Part shown: positions 8,568 to 16,255 of the stretch, piece after piece
Layout of the letters: every line of letters begins with the position of its first letter
How positions within the stretch are numbered: the first letter of the stretch is position 1
Assembly: GCA_017622505.1 (NCBI GenBank)
Contig: JAGAQZ010000079.1
Coordinates: 1 to 35,353, forward strand
Direction: 5' to 3'
DNA length: 35,353 nt
Source: Lachnospiraceae bacterium
GTDB taxonomy: Bacteria > Bacillota > Clostridia > Lachnospirales > Lachnospiraceae
Notes under the pieces: model-generated
What the model saw: only the letters and a program-made list of their open reading frames with translations
What the model was told of the DNA's origin: nothing
Database searches by the model: none
Position numbers and translations under genes: made by a program

Positions 8568-9170
8568 CTATTTCTTCGTAATCACTGCTATGGCGCAGGG
8601 GATTCGTCCTGTAATCAAAGTGTATTCTACATCAGTGTAGCCTGCGTTTTCGAAGAATTCCTGATAGGATTCGAAAGTGAAATGCTTCTTAAAAACGGGA
8701 CCGAATACCTTCATAATGGTAACAAACAGGTTCTGTTTGCCGGTGTTTTCCTTATTCACATAAGTTGGAATAATGATTTGTCCGCCGGGTTTGCATACAC
8801 GATCTAATTCTTTCAATGCTTCCATAGGGTTATCCAATAAATGTATGACGTTGCCCGCCACAACCTTATCAAAAATATTGGATTTGCATTTGATATAAGT
8901 AATGTCGGCCTTTCGCACTTTTACGTTGGATAACTTGCGACAGTTCCTTGCGGTTTGCTTTAACATTCCGATACTGTAATCGGTAGCGATGACCGATTTG
9001 GCACGTGCGGCAATTGCCTTGGTAATCATTCCCGTTCCGCAGGCACATTCCAGTACCTTGTCAGTGGAAGAGATGTAGTCGGCAACTTCTATGCAAAGCT
9101 GTCTGTTTACTTTATCGTTTATGATATCTTCAAATAAGCTGTATAAGCCTGATACTTTATCCCAGAACAT
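8568..9170 (-). CDS. Class I SAM-dependent methyltransferase
   Basis: 200 residues with a Rossmann-type methyltransferase fold. Motif I is VLECACGTGMIT (about residues 39-50), followed by the acidic end of strand 2 in VIATDYS, then KADITYI and the strand-4 segment FDKVVAGNVIHLL. After these comes VCKPGGQIIIPTY, typical of the Methyltransf_11/UbiE-like group. The substrate is unknown. It is shorter than ArsM arsenite methyltransferases and I do not see their conserved cysteine arrangement clearly, although the protein has several cysteines (for example ECACG, RNCRK, YIKCK, RVCKP). The ribosome binding site AAGGAGAT is well spaced. Its place as second gene of a Zn/Cd operon is notable; it may modify a lipid or small metabolite. 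Confidence 0.85.
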   Translation of the reverse strand: MFWDKVSGLYSLFEDIINDKVNRQLCIEVADYISSTDKVLECACGTGMITKAIAARAKSVIATDYSIGMLKQTARNCRKLSNVKVRKADITYIKCKSNIFDKVVAGNVIHLLDNPMEALKELDRVCKPGGQIIIPTYVNKENTGKQNLFVTIMKVFGPVFKKHFTFESYQEFFENAGYTDVEYTLITGRIPCAIAVITKK

Positions 9171-9229
9171 TGCGTGATCTCCTTGTTATGCATTTAATTT
9201 ACAGATGCTTGTATAAAATGATAAACTGT

Positions 9230-9610
9230 CTATTCATTAATATGCTCAAAACCTGCCTCGAACAATTCTTTTACATGGTCGTCGGAAAGTGAGTAGTAAA
9301 CAGTTTTGCCCTCTCTGCGGTTCTTTACAAGATTTGCCTGACGAAGCAGGGCTAGCTGATGGGAGATGGCGGATTTGGTCATATTTAATAATACGCACAA
9401 GTCGCTTACGCACATTTCATGCTGTTCCAGCGCCCACATAATGCGTGTTCTTGTGGGGTCGCCCAATACCTTAAAAAACAATGCCAGTTCTTCAAAGGTT
9501 TCCAGGGGCGGGAAGTCTTCTTTGACATGATTGACTATATTTTCGTGGATGGCTGCAGTTTCACAAGTGCAGGCATCGTCGTGTTTGTGTACGTGATGTT
9601 CATGTGACAT
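9230..9610 (-). CDS. ArsR/SmtB-family metal-sensing repressor
   Basis: 126 residues, winged-helix repressor of the SmtB/CadC group. The recognition helix region is LLNMTKSAISHQLALLR. The C-terminal alpha5 zinc site is complete: Asp110-x-His112, then His123 and Glu126, matching the D-x-H-x10-H-x2-E pattern of SmtB, so it should respond to Zn(II). The N-terminus is unusually metal-rich (HEHHVHKH, then Cys14 and Cys16), and helix alpha3 has EMCVSDLC (Cys67 and Cys72, with Ser69 where CadC has its second Cys). This is a partial alpha3N site that might bind Cd or Pb. It is the first gene of the operon and has a GGAGG ribosome binding site. It very likely represses its own promoter through the palindromes at 9729-9746 and 9695-9712. 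Confidence 0.93.
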   Translation of the reverse strand: MSHEHHVHKHDDACTCETAAIHENIVNHVKEDFPPLETFEELALFFKVLGDPTRTRIMWALEQHEMCVSDLCVLLNMTKSAISHQLALLRQANLVKNRREGKTVYYSLSDDHVKELFEAGFEHINE

Positions 9611-9694
9611 TTAAGTACCTCCGTAGGAATGCCGATTCGGCTTGATTTCGTTATAAAAAGTAAAGATATTTACAACGTTCTTTAAAGTTTTAAA

Positions 9695-9752
9695 GTTGAA
9701 CAACTATTCAACTGTTGGCTTTATTATAGTTGAATAATCATTCAACTGTCAA
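9695..9752 (-). promoter_or_regulatory. Promoter with two ArsR-type operators
   Basis: Reading leftwards, the -35 is TTGACA (9752-9747) and the -10 is TATAAT (9728-9723), separated by 18 bp. The spacer is exactly the palindrome GTTGAATAATCATTCAAC on the plus strand (9729-9746). A second, similar palindrome GTTGAACAACTATTCAAC is at 9695-9712, just after the predicted start of transcription near 9716. The GTTGAA-N6-TTCAAC design fits known SmtB/CadC-type operators. Repressor bound between -35 and -10 would block polymerase; metal would release it. Confidence 0.85.
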
Positions 9753-9871
9753 GAGCGAAAATAAAAAAATATAAAAAGTTTTTTGTGGTAAGTTTTTCTT
9801 TTAAAATAGTGGACAGTGACTTATAATGAAGAAGTATAGCAGTCCATTTATTACTTGAAAGAAGATATTTT

Positions 9872-10573
9872 ATGAATAATAATCGAAAATATACATTTGG
9901 TGAAATTGTGTTTACCATTGTTTTTATGACTTGGTTCGTTGGTTCTATTGTTATGATGATTTTCTTGGCAAGAAACGGAATGGCAACATTGGCGATAGGT
10001 GTGTTCGGGCAATACTTTCTTGTGTTTGGAATCGCGGCAATTTGGTCGGGGATTAAGAGTAAGGATTTTAATCCGATTGTATTGATTCTGCCGATAGTCG
10101 GTATTGTTTCGATTGCAGTGTCTGTTGTGTGGCAATTCGGGGCTGAAGAGACCATTGAATTTATCGAAGAAAACGGTTGGATGGCGTTGCTGGCGCTTTT
10201 CATTATTGTAGGTGTATTTATGGAAGTGTATGCGATTGCCGGTACAATAGGCAAAAAAAGAAAATTCAGTAAGTCTGTAACGGCTACCTGTGTTGATATC
10301 TTGGTGAATTATGATAATGCAGGGAGAGAGATATATTGCCCGGTTTATGAAACATATGTGGGTGGCATCAAAAATGTCGTAAGCAATAACATTTATAGTA
10401 CGCAAATGGACGTGCATATAGGTGATATAAAGGTTATTAGCGTAAGCGAATATTTCCCGGGTGAGTGTTATGAGAATGAAACAAGTAACCGTATGGGGAT
10501 TTTAGTCGGCATACTGGGATTGTTTTTTATCGGAATGCCTTTGTTCGCATTTTATATGATGTGGCGTGGTTGA
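9872..10573 (+). CDS. Membrane protein with a DUF3592-like soluble region
   Basis: 233 residues with about four N-terminal membrane segments (roughly 10-31, 38-58, 67-88, 102-125) and one near the C-terminus (about 207-229). The stretch between (about 135-200), starting SVTATCVDILVNYDNAG and continuing through YCPVYETYVGG and GDIKVISVSEYFPGE, resembles DUF3592: a strand with a V/ATxxD pattern, a Y-x-P-V-Y strand, and a P-G turn before the membrane. The family has no known function. Upstream, TATAAT at 9822-9827 is a possible -10 but no good -35 was seen, and the ribosome binding site (AAGAAG) is weak. The CapA-like gene follows after 28 bases. Confidence 0.7.
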   Translation: MNNNRKYTFGEIVFTIVFMTWFVGSIVMMIFLARNGMATLAIGVFGQYFLVFGIAAIWSGIKSKDFNPIVLILPIVGIVSIAVSVVWQFGAEETIEFIEENGWMALLALFIIVGVFMEVYAIAGTIGKKRKFSKSVTATCVDILVNYDNAGREIYCPVYETYVGGIKNVVSNNIYSTQMDVHIGDIKVISVSEYFPGECYENETSNRMGILVGILGLFFIGMPLFAFYMMWRG

Positions 10574-10601
10574 TTAAATGTTAGAATGACAGAGTGATAA
10601 A

Positions 10602-11885
10602 ATGAACGATACGATAAACAAAGTAAAAAAGAAAAAGAGAAAACTGATTAAGCGTAGGGCGGCACTTTTTGCGATAGTATTTTCGTTGGTAATATTGCTT
10701 GGATTGGGCGTTGCATACTTTTATAACGCCAATCGTCCTATGTATGCAGGCGTGGTTTTGCCTGCGACAGAGCGTGGATTTGAAGTTGTTGAAACACCTG
10801 CGGAATGGACTGCGTTGGAAGAAGAGCTGGTGATGGAAGTGGAAGAGCGCGTGCGCCTTGTGATGGTGGGCGATATGCTGATGCATCTGCGCGTAACCCA
10901 GAGCGGTTGCATGGAAGATGGTACTTATAATTATGACCATATTTTTGAGCATGTCAAAGAAGATATACAGGCTGCGGATCTTGCGATTGTGAACCAGGAA
11001 ATTATTCTTGGCGGGCCGGACCTTGGTTATTCCGGTTATCCCATGTTCAATACGGCTTATGAGCTTGGGGATGCCATTGATGAGGCCGGGTTTGATGTGG
11101 TGCTTCATGCAACCAACCATACAATGGATAAGGGCAGAGCAGGCCTTATGAATTGCCTAAATTATTGGAGTGAGTATCACCCGGATATTAAGGTACTTGG
11201 TGCTAATAAGACGCAGGAAGAGTACGAAGAGGTATATATTTACGAACAGGACGGGATGAAAATTGCCATTCTGAATTATACTTATGGGTTGAATGGTATG
11301 CCTATGCCTACAGATATGCCTTTTGCGGTAGATATGATGGTTGAGGATAAAATGTCCGCGGACCTTGCCAAAGCCGAAGCGGAGGCGGATTTTACGGTAG
11401 TGTGCCTGCATTGGGGAAACGAATACCAGACTTATGCGTCCGAAAATCAGAAAATGTGGGCGAACTTCTTCTTAGAGCGCGGAACGGATTTGATTATCGG
11501 AACCCATCCCCACGTAATTCAGCCTGTGGAATGGTATGAAGACGAAGCCGGCAATCGGATGCTTGTGTACTATTCCATCGGTAATTTCATCAATTCTACG
11601 GCAGACAGCGGTAACGGTATCGGTAAAAGAGTGGTAGGTGCAATGGCGGAAGTGGAGCTTGTCCGTGATGAGAATGGCGAAGTGGTCATTGATACTTACG
11701 GTGTAACACCGCTGGTAACGCAGATTGAAGCAGGTCCGGGAAATATTACTACATACAAATTGGAAGATTATAGTCAGGAACTGGCGGACAGCAATCAGAT
11801 GTCGTGGAAGGACCCGGGATTTTCTTATGAGTTCTGTAAAGAACTTTGCCGTGAAGTATTTGGGGAGTTATATATTGAGGAATAG
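10602..11885 (+). CDS. CapA-family protein (poly-gamma-glutamate/capsule type, metallophosphatase-like)
   Basis: 427 residues. A basic N-terminus (KKKKRKLIKRR) is followed by one membrane anchor (about 22-44), so the enzyme domain lies outside the cell. The CapA/PgsA domain spans about 85-390 with its usual motifs in order: LVMVGDMLMH, VNQEIILGG, LHATNHTMDKG, LHWGNEY, GTHPHVIQP and YYSIGNFI. The Asp and His residues in these motifs match the metal-binding positions of the calcineurin-like fold that this family resembles. In Bacillus, CapA/PgsA takes part in poly-gamma-glutamate export or anchoring, but no capB or capC homologue lies nearby, so this role is not supported here; stand-alone CapA-like proteins are common in Clostridia and of unknown function. 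No clear terminator follows. Confidence 0.9.
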   Translation: MNDTINKVKKKKRKLIKRRAALFAIVFSLVILLGLGVAYFYNANRPMYAGVVLPATERGFEVVETPAEWTALEEELVMEVEERVRLVMVGDMLMHLRVTQSGCMEDGTYNYDHIFEHVKEDIQAADLAIVNQEIILGGPDLGYSGYPMFNTAYELGDAIDEAGFDVVLHATNHTMDKGRAGLMNCLNYWSEYHPDIKVLGANKTQEEYEEVYIYEQDGMKIAILNYTYGLNGMPMPTDMPFAVDMMVEDKMSADLAKAEAEADFTVVCLHWGNEYQTYASENQKMWANFFLERGTDLIIGTHPHVIQPVEWYEDEAGNRMLVYYSIGNFINSTADSGNGIGKRVVGAMAEVELVRDENGEVVIDTYGVTPLVTQIEAGPGNITTYKLEDYSQELADSNQMSWKDPGFSYEFCKELCREVFGELYIEE

Positions 11886-11970
11886 AAATACATATATTGG
11901 GTAATATTATTTGGGAGAAATGAAGTATTTGCAGGAAGTGAACTTTGTGTAAAAACCTTGCAAAAGTCTC

Positions 11971-11999
11971 TTGACAAAGCAAAAAGAATAGAGTAAAAT
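11971..11999 (+). promoter_or_regulatory. Sigma-A promoter of the tRNA-Arg gene
   Basis: TTGACA (11971-11976) and TAAAAT (11994-11999) with a 17-bp spacer. The expected start near 12006 gives a pre-tRNA leader of about 28 nt. The rest of 11886-12337 holds the tRNA, its terminator and, at about 12239-12260, a small ATGATA/TATCAT hairpin; I see no other gene in it. Confidence 0.8.
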
Positions 12000-12033
12000 A
12001 GGCAAAGTGTTAAGGTAGAAATGCCACACGGAT

Positions 12034-12107
12034 GTGTGCTTAGCTCAGCTGGATAGAGCGTTTGGCTACGGACCAAAAGGTCGGGGGTTCGAATCCTCTA
12101 GCGCACG
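12034..12107 (+). tRNA. tRNA-Arg (anticodon ACG)
   Basis: A full cloverleaf can be folded by hand. Acceptor strands GTGTGCT and AGCGCAC pair over 7 positions (one G-T). The D-arm stem is GCTC/GAGC, the anticodon stem TTTGG/CCAAA with loop CTACGGA, so the anticodon is ACG. The variable loop is AGGTC and the T-arm has the TTCGAAT loop. The discriminator base is G at 12107. CCA is not encoded. A34 is expected to be edited to inosine by TadA, so it reads CGU, CGC and CGA. It is a single-gene transcript with its own promoter and terminator. Confidence 0.95.
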
Positions 12108-12113
12108 TACTAA

Positions 12114-12140
12114 GGGAAAGCAAAATGCTTTCCCTTTTTT
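12114..12140 (+). terminator. Rho-independent terminator of the tRNA gene
   Basis: Perfect 8-bp stem GGGAAAGC (12114-12121) and GCTTTCCC (12127-12134), loop AAAAT, then six T residues (12135-12140). It starts 7 bases after the tRNA 3' end. Confidence 0.92.
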
Positions 12141-12337
12141 GCTTTTTATAATGTTTTGAAAGTGGACAAAAGGACTAAGTATGTAGGAATAAAAATAAAG
12201 CGAAAACATGTACTATTTAGTTTATTTTTATATGGAGATATGATAAAATATTTCCGTATCATTTTATATAAACAAAAAGTGATAAACCGATACAAAAAAG
12301 ATACATACTACATCTAGAATTGGGAGAGTAAAGCAGA

Positions 12338-12853
12338 ATGCTGATGTTTCGTGAGTTGACACCAGAAGAAAGTGCTACCATTGAAAAATTTCATCAAATG
12401 AAAGGACAGATTTCGGACCTTGAATTGCGCAAGCTTGAGAAGAGGAAAGAAATAGAGTATTTCGAAGACCGCAGAAGTATGGACTATGTTCCACCGGTAA
12501 TATGGGGCTTGTTAACCTTGTCTCAGGTTGTGCTGATTTTCTTTGACTTGTTTTTCGGTTGGTGGAATATGCGATTTAACTGGGCGATTATTATGGCATC
12601 TTTGACCCCTGTGTTGCTTATCTTTTTTGGATTCTTTTTTGTAAAAACATTGATGCAATATGTGTACAGAAATTCCAAGAATCCTACATATATGAAGAAA
12701 GCGGTGGATAAAGGCATTGAGAACCGATGGGTGCGTTCTGCTAAACTGAATCACGAATTGGAGCAGATTAACGCAGAATTGCGTCTGCTCAAGAAGGATT
12801 ACGGTTATCTGAAACTGGAAGTGGATAAGATTGAAGCAAATCAATATCAATAA
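12338..12853 (+). CDS. Unknown small membrane protein with flanking coiled coils
   Basis: 171 residues; I do not recognise a family. Residues about 10-47 are charged and helical (ISDLELRKLEKRKEIEYFED), then two membrane helices follow at about 52-74 and 84-108. A basic connector comes next, then a second charged helical segment at about 135-168 (LNHELEQINAELRLLKKDYG) with heptad-like spacing. Both ends are therefore probably cytoplasmic with a short outside loop. The ATG is preceded by GGGAGAG at a rather long distance. The gene stands between the tRNA-Arg unit and the solute-binding cluster with no sign of co-transcription with either. Confidence 0.7.
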   Translation: MLMFRELTPEESATIEKFHQMKGQISDLELRKLEKRKEIEYFEDRRSMDYVPPVIWGLLTLSQVVLIFFDLFFGWWNMRFNWAIIMASLTPVLLIFFGFFFVKTLMQYVYRNSKNPTYMKKAVDKGIENRWVRSAKLNHELEQINAELRLLKKDYGYLKLEVDKIEANQYQ

Positions 12854-12982
12854 TTCCGGAAAAGTTGAATGATTTTCTTCAACAAATTCGTTTTTTTAGT
12901 GAAACTTTTTGTGGCGGCGGATAATCTAATCTGTAAAGATTGCGTGATGAACAGAAAGTAAAAGGAAGATGGAGGAGTTAAA

Positions 12983-15196
12983 ATGAGAAAATTCAGTCTT
13001 TTTAACAATCGCAGTCTTACAGCCCTTACATTAAGCGTGGCTATGGTGCTTGGGCTTGTGGGCTGTGGTAAAGATGGCGAAACCACGGCAAACAGTGGAA
13101 AAGAAGGTAATGCATCGGACGTGGTGTATGTCGCGGATTATCTGGATGTAAAAGATGTAGGCGACATTGTTAATCTGAAAGAAATTGACGGTGTGTTACA
13201 TATGTTGACTGCGAATTACGGGGAAGAAAGTACACAGTATAAATTGGTGAATTACAATTTGGCTGATGCAAGTTCTACAGAAACGGTTTTGGCAACTGCC
13301 AACGGTGGATATTTGAGTTCTTCTTTTTTCAATGAAGACGGAAGCCTTGAGACCATTGAAAGCAAGGAAGAATATGATGATGAATGGAATCTTCTCTCAA
13401 GAGAAGTGTATATGAATAAGTATGATGTCACAGGCGGGCTTCTTTCTTCGGAAGAAGCGTCTGCGAAACTGAAACTGGATGAAGATTTCTATATTTCACA
13501 TTTTTATAAAGACAGTGAAGGAAATTATCTGATCGGAAGCTGGGAGCAACCCCTTAAAATTTATTCGCCGGATTTGGTACAAACCGGTGAAATTACCAGC
13601 AACAATCCATTTGACGGATTATGTATGACCGGAAGCGGTAAACTTGTTACTTCCTACTGGGGAAATATGGGCGTTGATATTGCGGTTGTAGATGTGGCTG
13701 CCAAAAAGGTTGGAACACCAATCAGTACTAATAAAAGTAGTGGTTCCACACAAGTTTGGCCGGGGCCCGGAGACACGGTTCTTTACGTGAACGGAAACGA
13801 ACTTTGTTCCTGTGATGTGGTGACCGGAGAAATTAAAGTGGTTATGGACGTCATGGATATGGATATCAATGCAGATTATCTTCAGCGCGTATATCCTATG
13901 GGCGACGGCAGCTATTTAATGTCTTATTATGATTACGGTGTAGATACAGATGGTTTGTTTATTGCCAAACCGGTAGACCCGTCTACAATCAAAGAACGCA
14001 CCGAATTAACTATTGCAACCGTTTATGCAAATCAGGATTTAAATGATGCGGTAATTAATTTTAATCGAAATAATGAAGAATATCGTATCAAGGTTATAGA
14101 TTATAGTACAGATGATTGGGATTGGGAAGCTTCCATCACAAATTTGCAGAATGATATCGTGGCAGGCAATGTGCCTGATATGATTGATATGAGTTCGCTG
14201 AATATACCTTGGCGTAATTGGGCAGCAAAAGGAATCATTACAGACCTTTATCCTTTGATGGAGGCTGACGCTACATTTGCAAAGGAAGAACTTCTTGAGA
14301 ATGTGAGAGAAGCCTATGAAGTAGATGGTTCCTTATATGTACTTCCTTCTACAATCGGTATCAGCGGCGTTTGGGTGAAAGAAAAGTTTGCAGAAGGTTC
14401 TACGGCTTTGACCCCTGCTATGTTATTGGAAATGGAAAAAGAACTACCTGAAGATGTGCAATTATTCTATTATTCCTATCAGGGTGAAGTGATGTACAAC
14501 ATGGTTTATAATAACATGACGGCTTATGTGAATTATGAAACCGGTGAGTGCAATTTCAATTCCGATGAGTTTAAGGAAGTGCTTGCTTATGCGAAAGAAC
14601 AGCCCGTAGATATCGTTTGGGAAGAGGGCGAAAGTCTTCCGGCACTGTTAAAAGAAGACAAAGTAATCTTTTATAATATGAATATGCAGCAGATGCCTGA
14701 TTATCAGTTCCATAAATTCGTATTTGGTGAAGATATTACAGTACTTGGATATGCAGGCGAAGACGAAGATGGTATTCGCATCATTCCCAGCGGATGTGCA
14801 ATTGCCATTACAGAGCAGTGCGAGCATAAGGATATTGCATGGCAGTTTGCGAAAACCTTTGTCAGTGAAGAATATTTAACCGGACAGCATCGTTGGGGTA
14901 TTCCTGTTACGCAGGCCGGCCTTGACAACTTCATCTATGAAGCACAGCATATGGAAGGAACCCACGGATACGGTTGGGACGATGTAAATATTGAAATTGA
15001 AAGTGCAACGGATGAAGATGTGGAAGGCTTCCTTGCAATTTTAGAGAAGGCAGATGAATTGCAGTATCAGGATACGGCGATTATGGCTATCATTGAAGAA
15101 GAAGTGAAGCCTTACTTTGAAGGCCAGAAGAGTGTTGATGAGGTTGCGGACATTATCCAGAGCCGTGTGGATATTTATCTGAAAGAGAATATGTAA
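12983..15196 (+). CDS. Very large solute-binding lipoprotein (family 1 SBP with N-terminal extra domain)
   Basis: 737 residues. The signal peptide ends in the lipobox LVGC (Cys near 28), so it is a membrane-anchored lipoprotein. Residues about 45-335 form an additional region rich in short beta segments, with repeated GDGSYLMSYY- and EGNYLIGSW-like strands that suggest a beta-propeller; this is inference. The C-terminal part from about 340 is a type 1 extracellular solute-binding domain: LTIATVYANQ, then INFNRNNEEYRIKVIDY, NDIVAGNVPDMIDM and a late DIAWQFAKTF segment. Typical proteins of this type have 400-450 residues. The last ~35 residues (YFEGQKSVDEVADIIQSR) closely match the end of the second SBP at 20013. 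A GGAGGAG ribosome binding site precedes the ATG. Two permease genes follow. No convincing promoter was found in the 129-base gap upstream. Confidence 0.9.
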   Translation: MRKFSLFNNRSLTALTLSVAMVLGLVGCGKDGETTANSGKEGNASDVVYVADYLDVKDVGDIVNLKEIDGVLHMLTANYGEESTQYKLVNYNLADASSTETVLATANGGYLSSSFFNEDGSLETIESKEEYDDEWNLLSREVYMNKYDVTGGLLSSEEASAKLKLDEDFYISHFYKDSEGNYLIGSWEQPLKIYSPDLVQTGEITSNNPFDGLCMTGSGKLVTSYWGNMGVDIAVVDVAAKKVGTPISTNKSSGSTQVWPGPGDTVLYVNGNELCSCDVVTGEIKVVMDVMDMDINADYLQRVYPMGDGSYLMSYYDYGVDTDGLFIAKPVDPSTIKERTELTIATVYANQDLNDAVINFNRNNEEYRIKVIDYSTDDWDWEASITNLQNDIVAGNVPDMIDMSSLNIPWRNWAAKGIITDLYPLMEADATFAKEELLENVREAYEVDGSLYVLPSTIGISGVWVKEKFAEGSTALTPAMLLEMEKELPEDVQLFYYSYQGEVMYNMVYNNMTAYVNYETGECNFNSDEFKEVLAYAKEQPVDIVWEEGESLPALLKEDKVIFYNMNMQQMPDYQFHKFVFGEDITVLGYAGEDEDGIRIIPSGCAIAITEQCEHKDIAWQFAKTFVSEEYLTGQHRWGIPVTQAGLDNFIYEAQHMEGTHGYGWDDVNIEIESATDEDVEGFLAILEKADELQYQDTAIMAIIEEEVKPYFEGQKSVDEVADIIQSRVDIYLKENM

Positions 15197-15271
15197 CGAT
15201 TCAGAACCGATTTTGCGAATGAGGCCCTGGTAGTTACAAAAATATGTAATATTAGAAACGGAGGGGAAGTC

Positions 15272-16198
15272 ATGAGTAAGAAGACTTCGGAAGCGAAAGT
15301 GAAAAAGGCTTCCGCACCTCGTAAAAAAGCAACAAAAAGAATATGGAAAACAAGAGCCAAACTGGGTGCATTTTTAGCACCCAGTCTTGGTGGTGTATCG
15401 GTATTTTATGCAATACCCTTCCTTGTGGTAATCTTTTATGCACTTGTAGATAACCCCATCAGCAAGCGCTTTGTTTTCCTTGACAATTTTATCAATGTAT
15501 TCCAGAACCAGGCCTTTCAACTGGCTGCTTGGAATACCCTTAAATTTTCACTGGTAGCGGTTCCGTTAGCAGTGATTATTTCGCTTTTAATGGCATTTTT
15601 GCTGGATGAGAGAATTCCTTTTGCAAGCAAATTCAGGTCTATATACTTAAGCCCTATGATGGTGCCGGTAGCGTCCATTATTCTGGTGTTCCAGGTGCTG
15701 TTTAACTACAACGGTGTTATCAACGTAGTGGTGGAATGGTTTGGCGGAAGTCAGATTGACTGGTTTAAGTCAGATTGGGCCCCCTTGGTAGTATTGCTTT
15801 TATTCCTTTGGAAAAATCTCGGATACAATATGATTCTTTTTCTGGCGGCTCTGGGAACCATACCAAGGGAAGCGATGGAGGTTGCTTTGCTGGAAAGCAA
15901 TTCGGCGTGGAAGATGTTCTGGCATATTAAAATCAGATACCTTTCACCCACGATTTTGTTTGTTACGATTATGTCTTTGATTAGTTCTTTTAAGGTGTTT
16001 CGAGAGGTCTATTTGCTGACGGGGGATTACCCTTACGACAGTCTGTATACCTTGCAGCACTTTATGAATAATACCTTCCGGCAGTTGGATTATCAGAAAC
16101 TTTCGTCTGCGGCGATTATTATGGCGGCGGTGATGGTGGTAATTATCGGCGGATTGTATCTTGCAGAGAACTATTTCGGTAAGGATATGGAAGAGTAA
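15272..16198 (+). CDS. Sugar-type ABC permease (MalF/UgpA-like) with a degenerate EAA motif
   Basis: 308 residues with about six membrane helices after a long basic N-terminal tail (about 1-30, rich in Lys). The overall pattern (PSLGGVSVFYAIPFL, KNLGYNMILFLAALGTIP, VFREVYLLTG) is that of binding-protein-dependent sugar transport permeases. The cytoplasmic EAA loop, which docks the ATPase, reads MEVALLESNSAWKMFWHIK. The usual EAA-x3-G-x9-I-x-LP core has lost its Gly (S-N-S where D-G-A is expected) and its LP (RYLSP). The partner permease keeps the consensus. No ATPase gene is nearby; a shared MsmX-type ATPase is possible. A GGAGGGG ribosome binding site precedes the ATG. Confidence 0.9.
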   Translation: MSKKTSEAKVKKASAPRKKATKRIWKTRAKLGAFLAPSLGGVSVFYAIPFLVVIFYALVDNPISKRFVFLDNFINVFQNQAFQLAAWNTLKFSLVAVPLAVIISLLMAFLLDERIPFASKFRSIYLSPMMVPVASIILVFQVLFNYNGVINVVVEWFGGSQIDWFKSDWAPLVVLLLFLWKNLGYNMILFLAALGTIPREAMEVALLESNSAWKMFWHIKIRYLSPTILFVTIMSLISSFKVFREVYLLTGDYPYDSLYTLQHFMNNTFRQLDYQKLSSAAIIMAAVMVVIIGGLYLAENYFGKDMEE

Positions 16199-16255
16199 AG
16201 CGATATCGATTTGTGATCGGGAAATAAAAGTTGTAAAGAAAATCAGGAAAATTAT

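Noticed and set aside
8568-9170. ArsM arsenite methyltransferase
   Set aside because: The protein is too short and the characteristic cysteine positions are not evident; a generic methyltransferase call is safer.
10602-11885. Poly-gamma-glutamate capsule operon
   Set aside because: Only the CapA-like gene is present; no capB, capC or capE homologue lies next to it.
12864-12883. GTTGAA/TTCAAC inverted repeat before the first SBP gene, like the ArsR operators
   Set aside because: The gap between arms is 8 rather than 6 bases and it does not overlap a recognisable promoter; more likely a weak hairpin.
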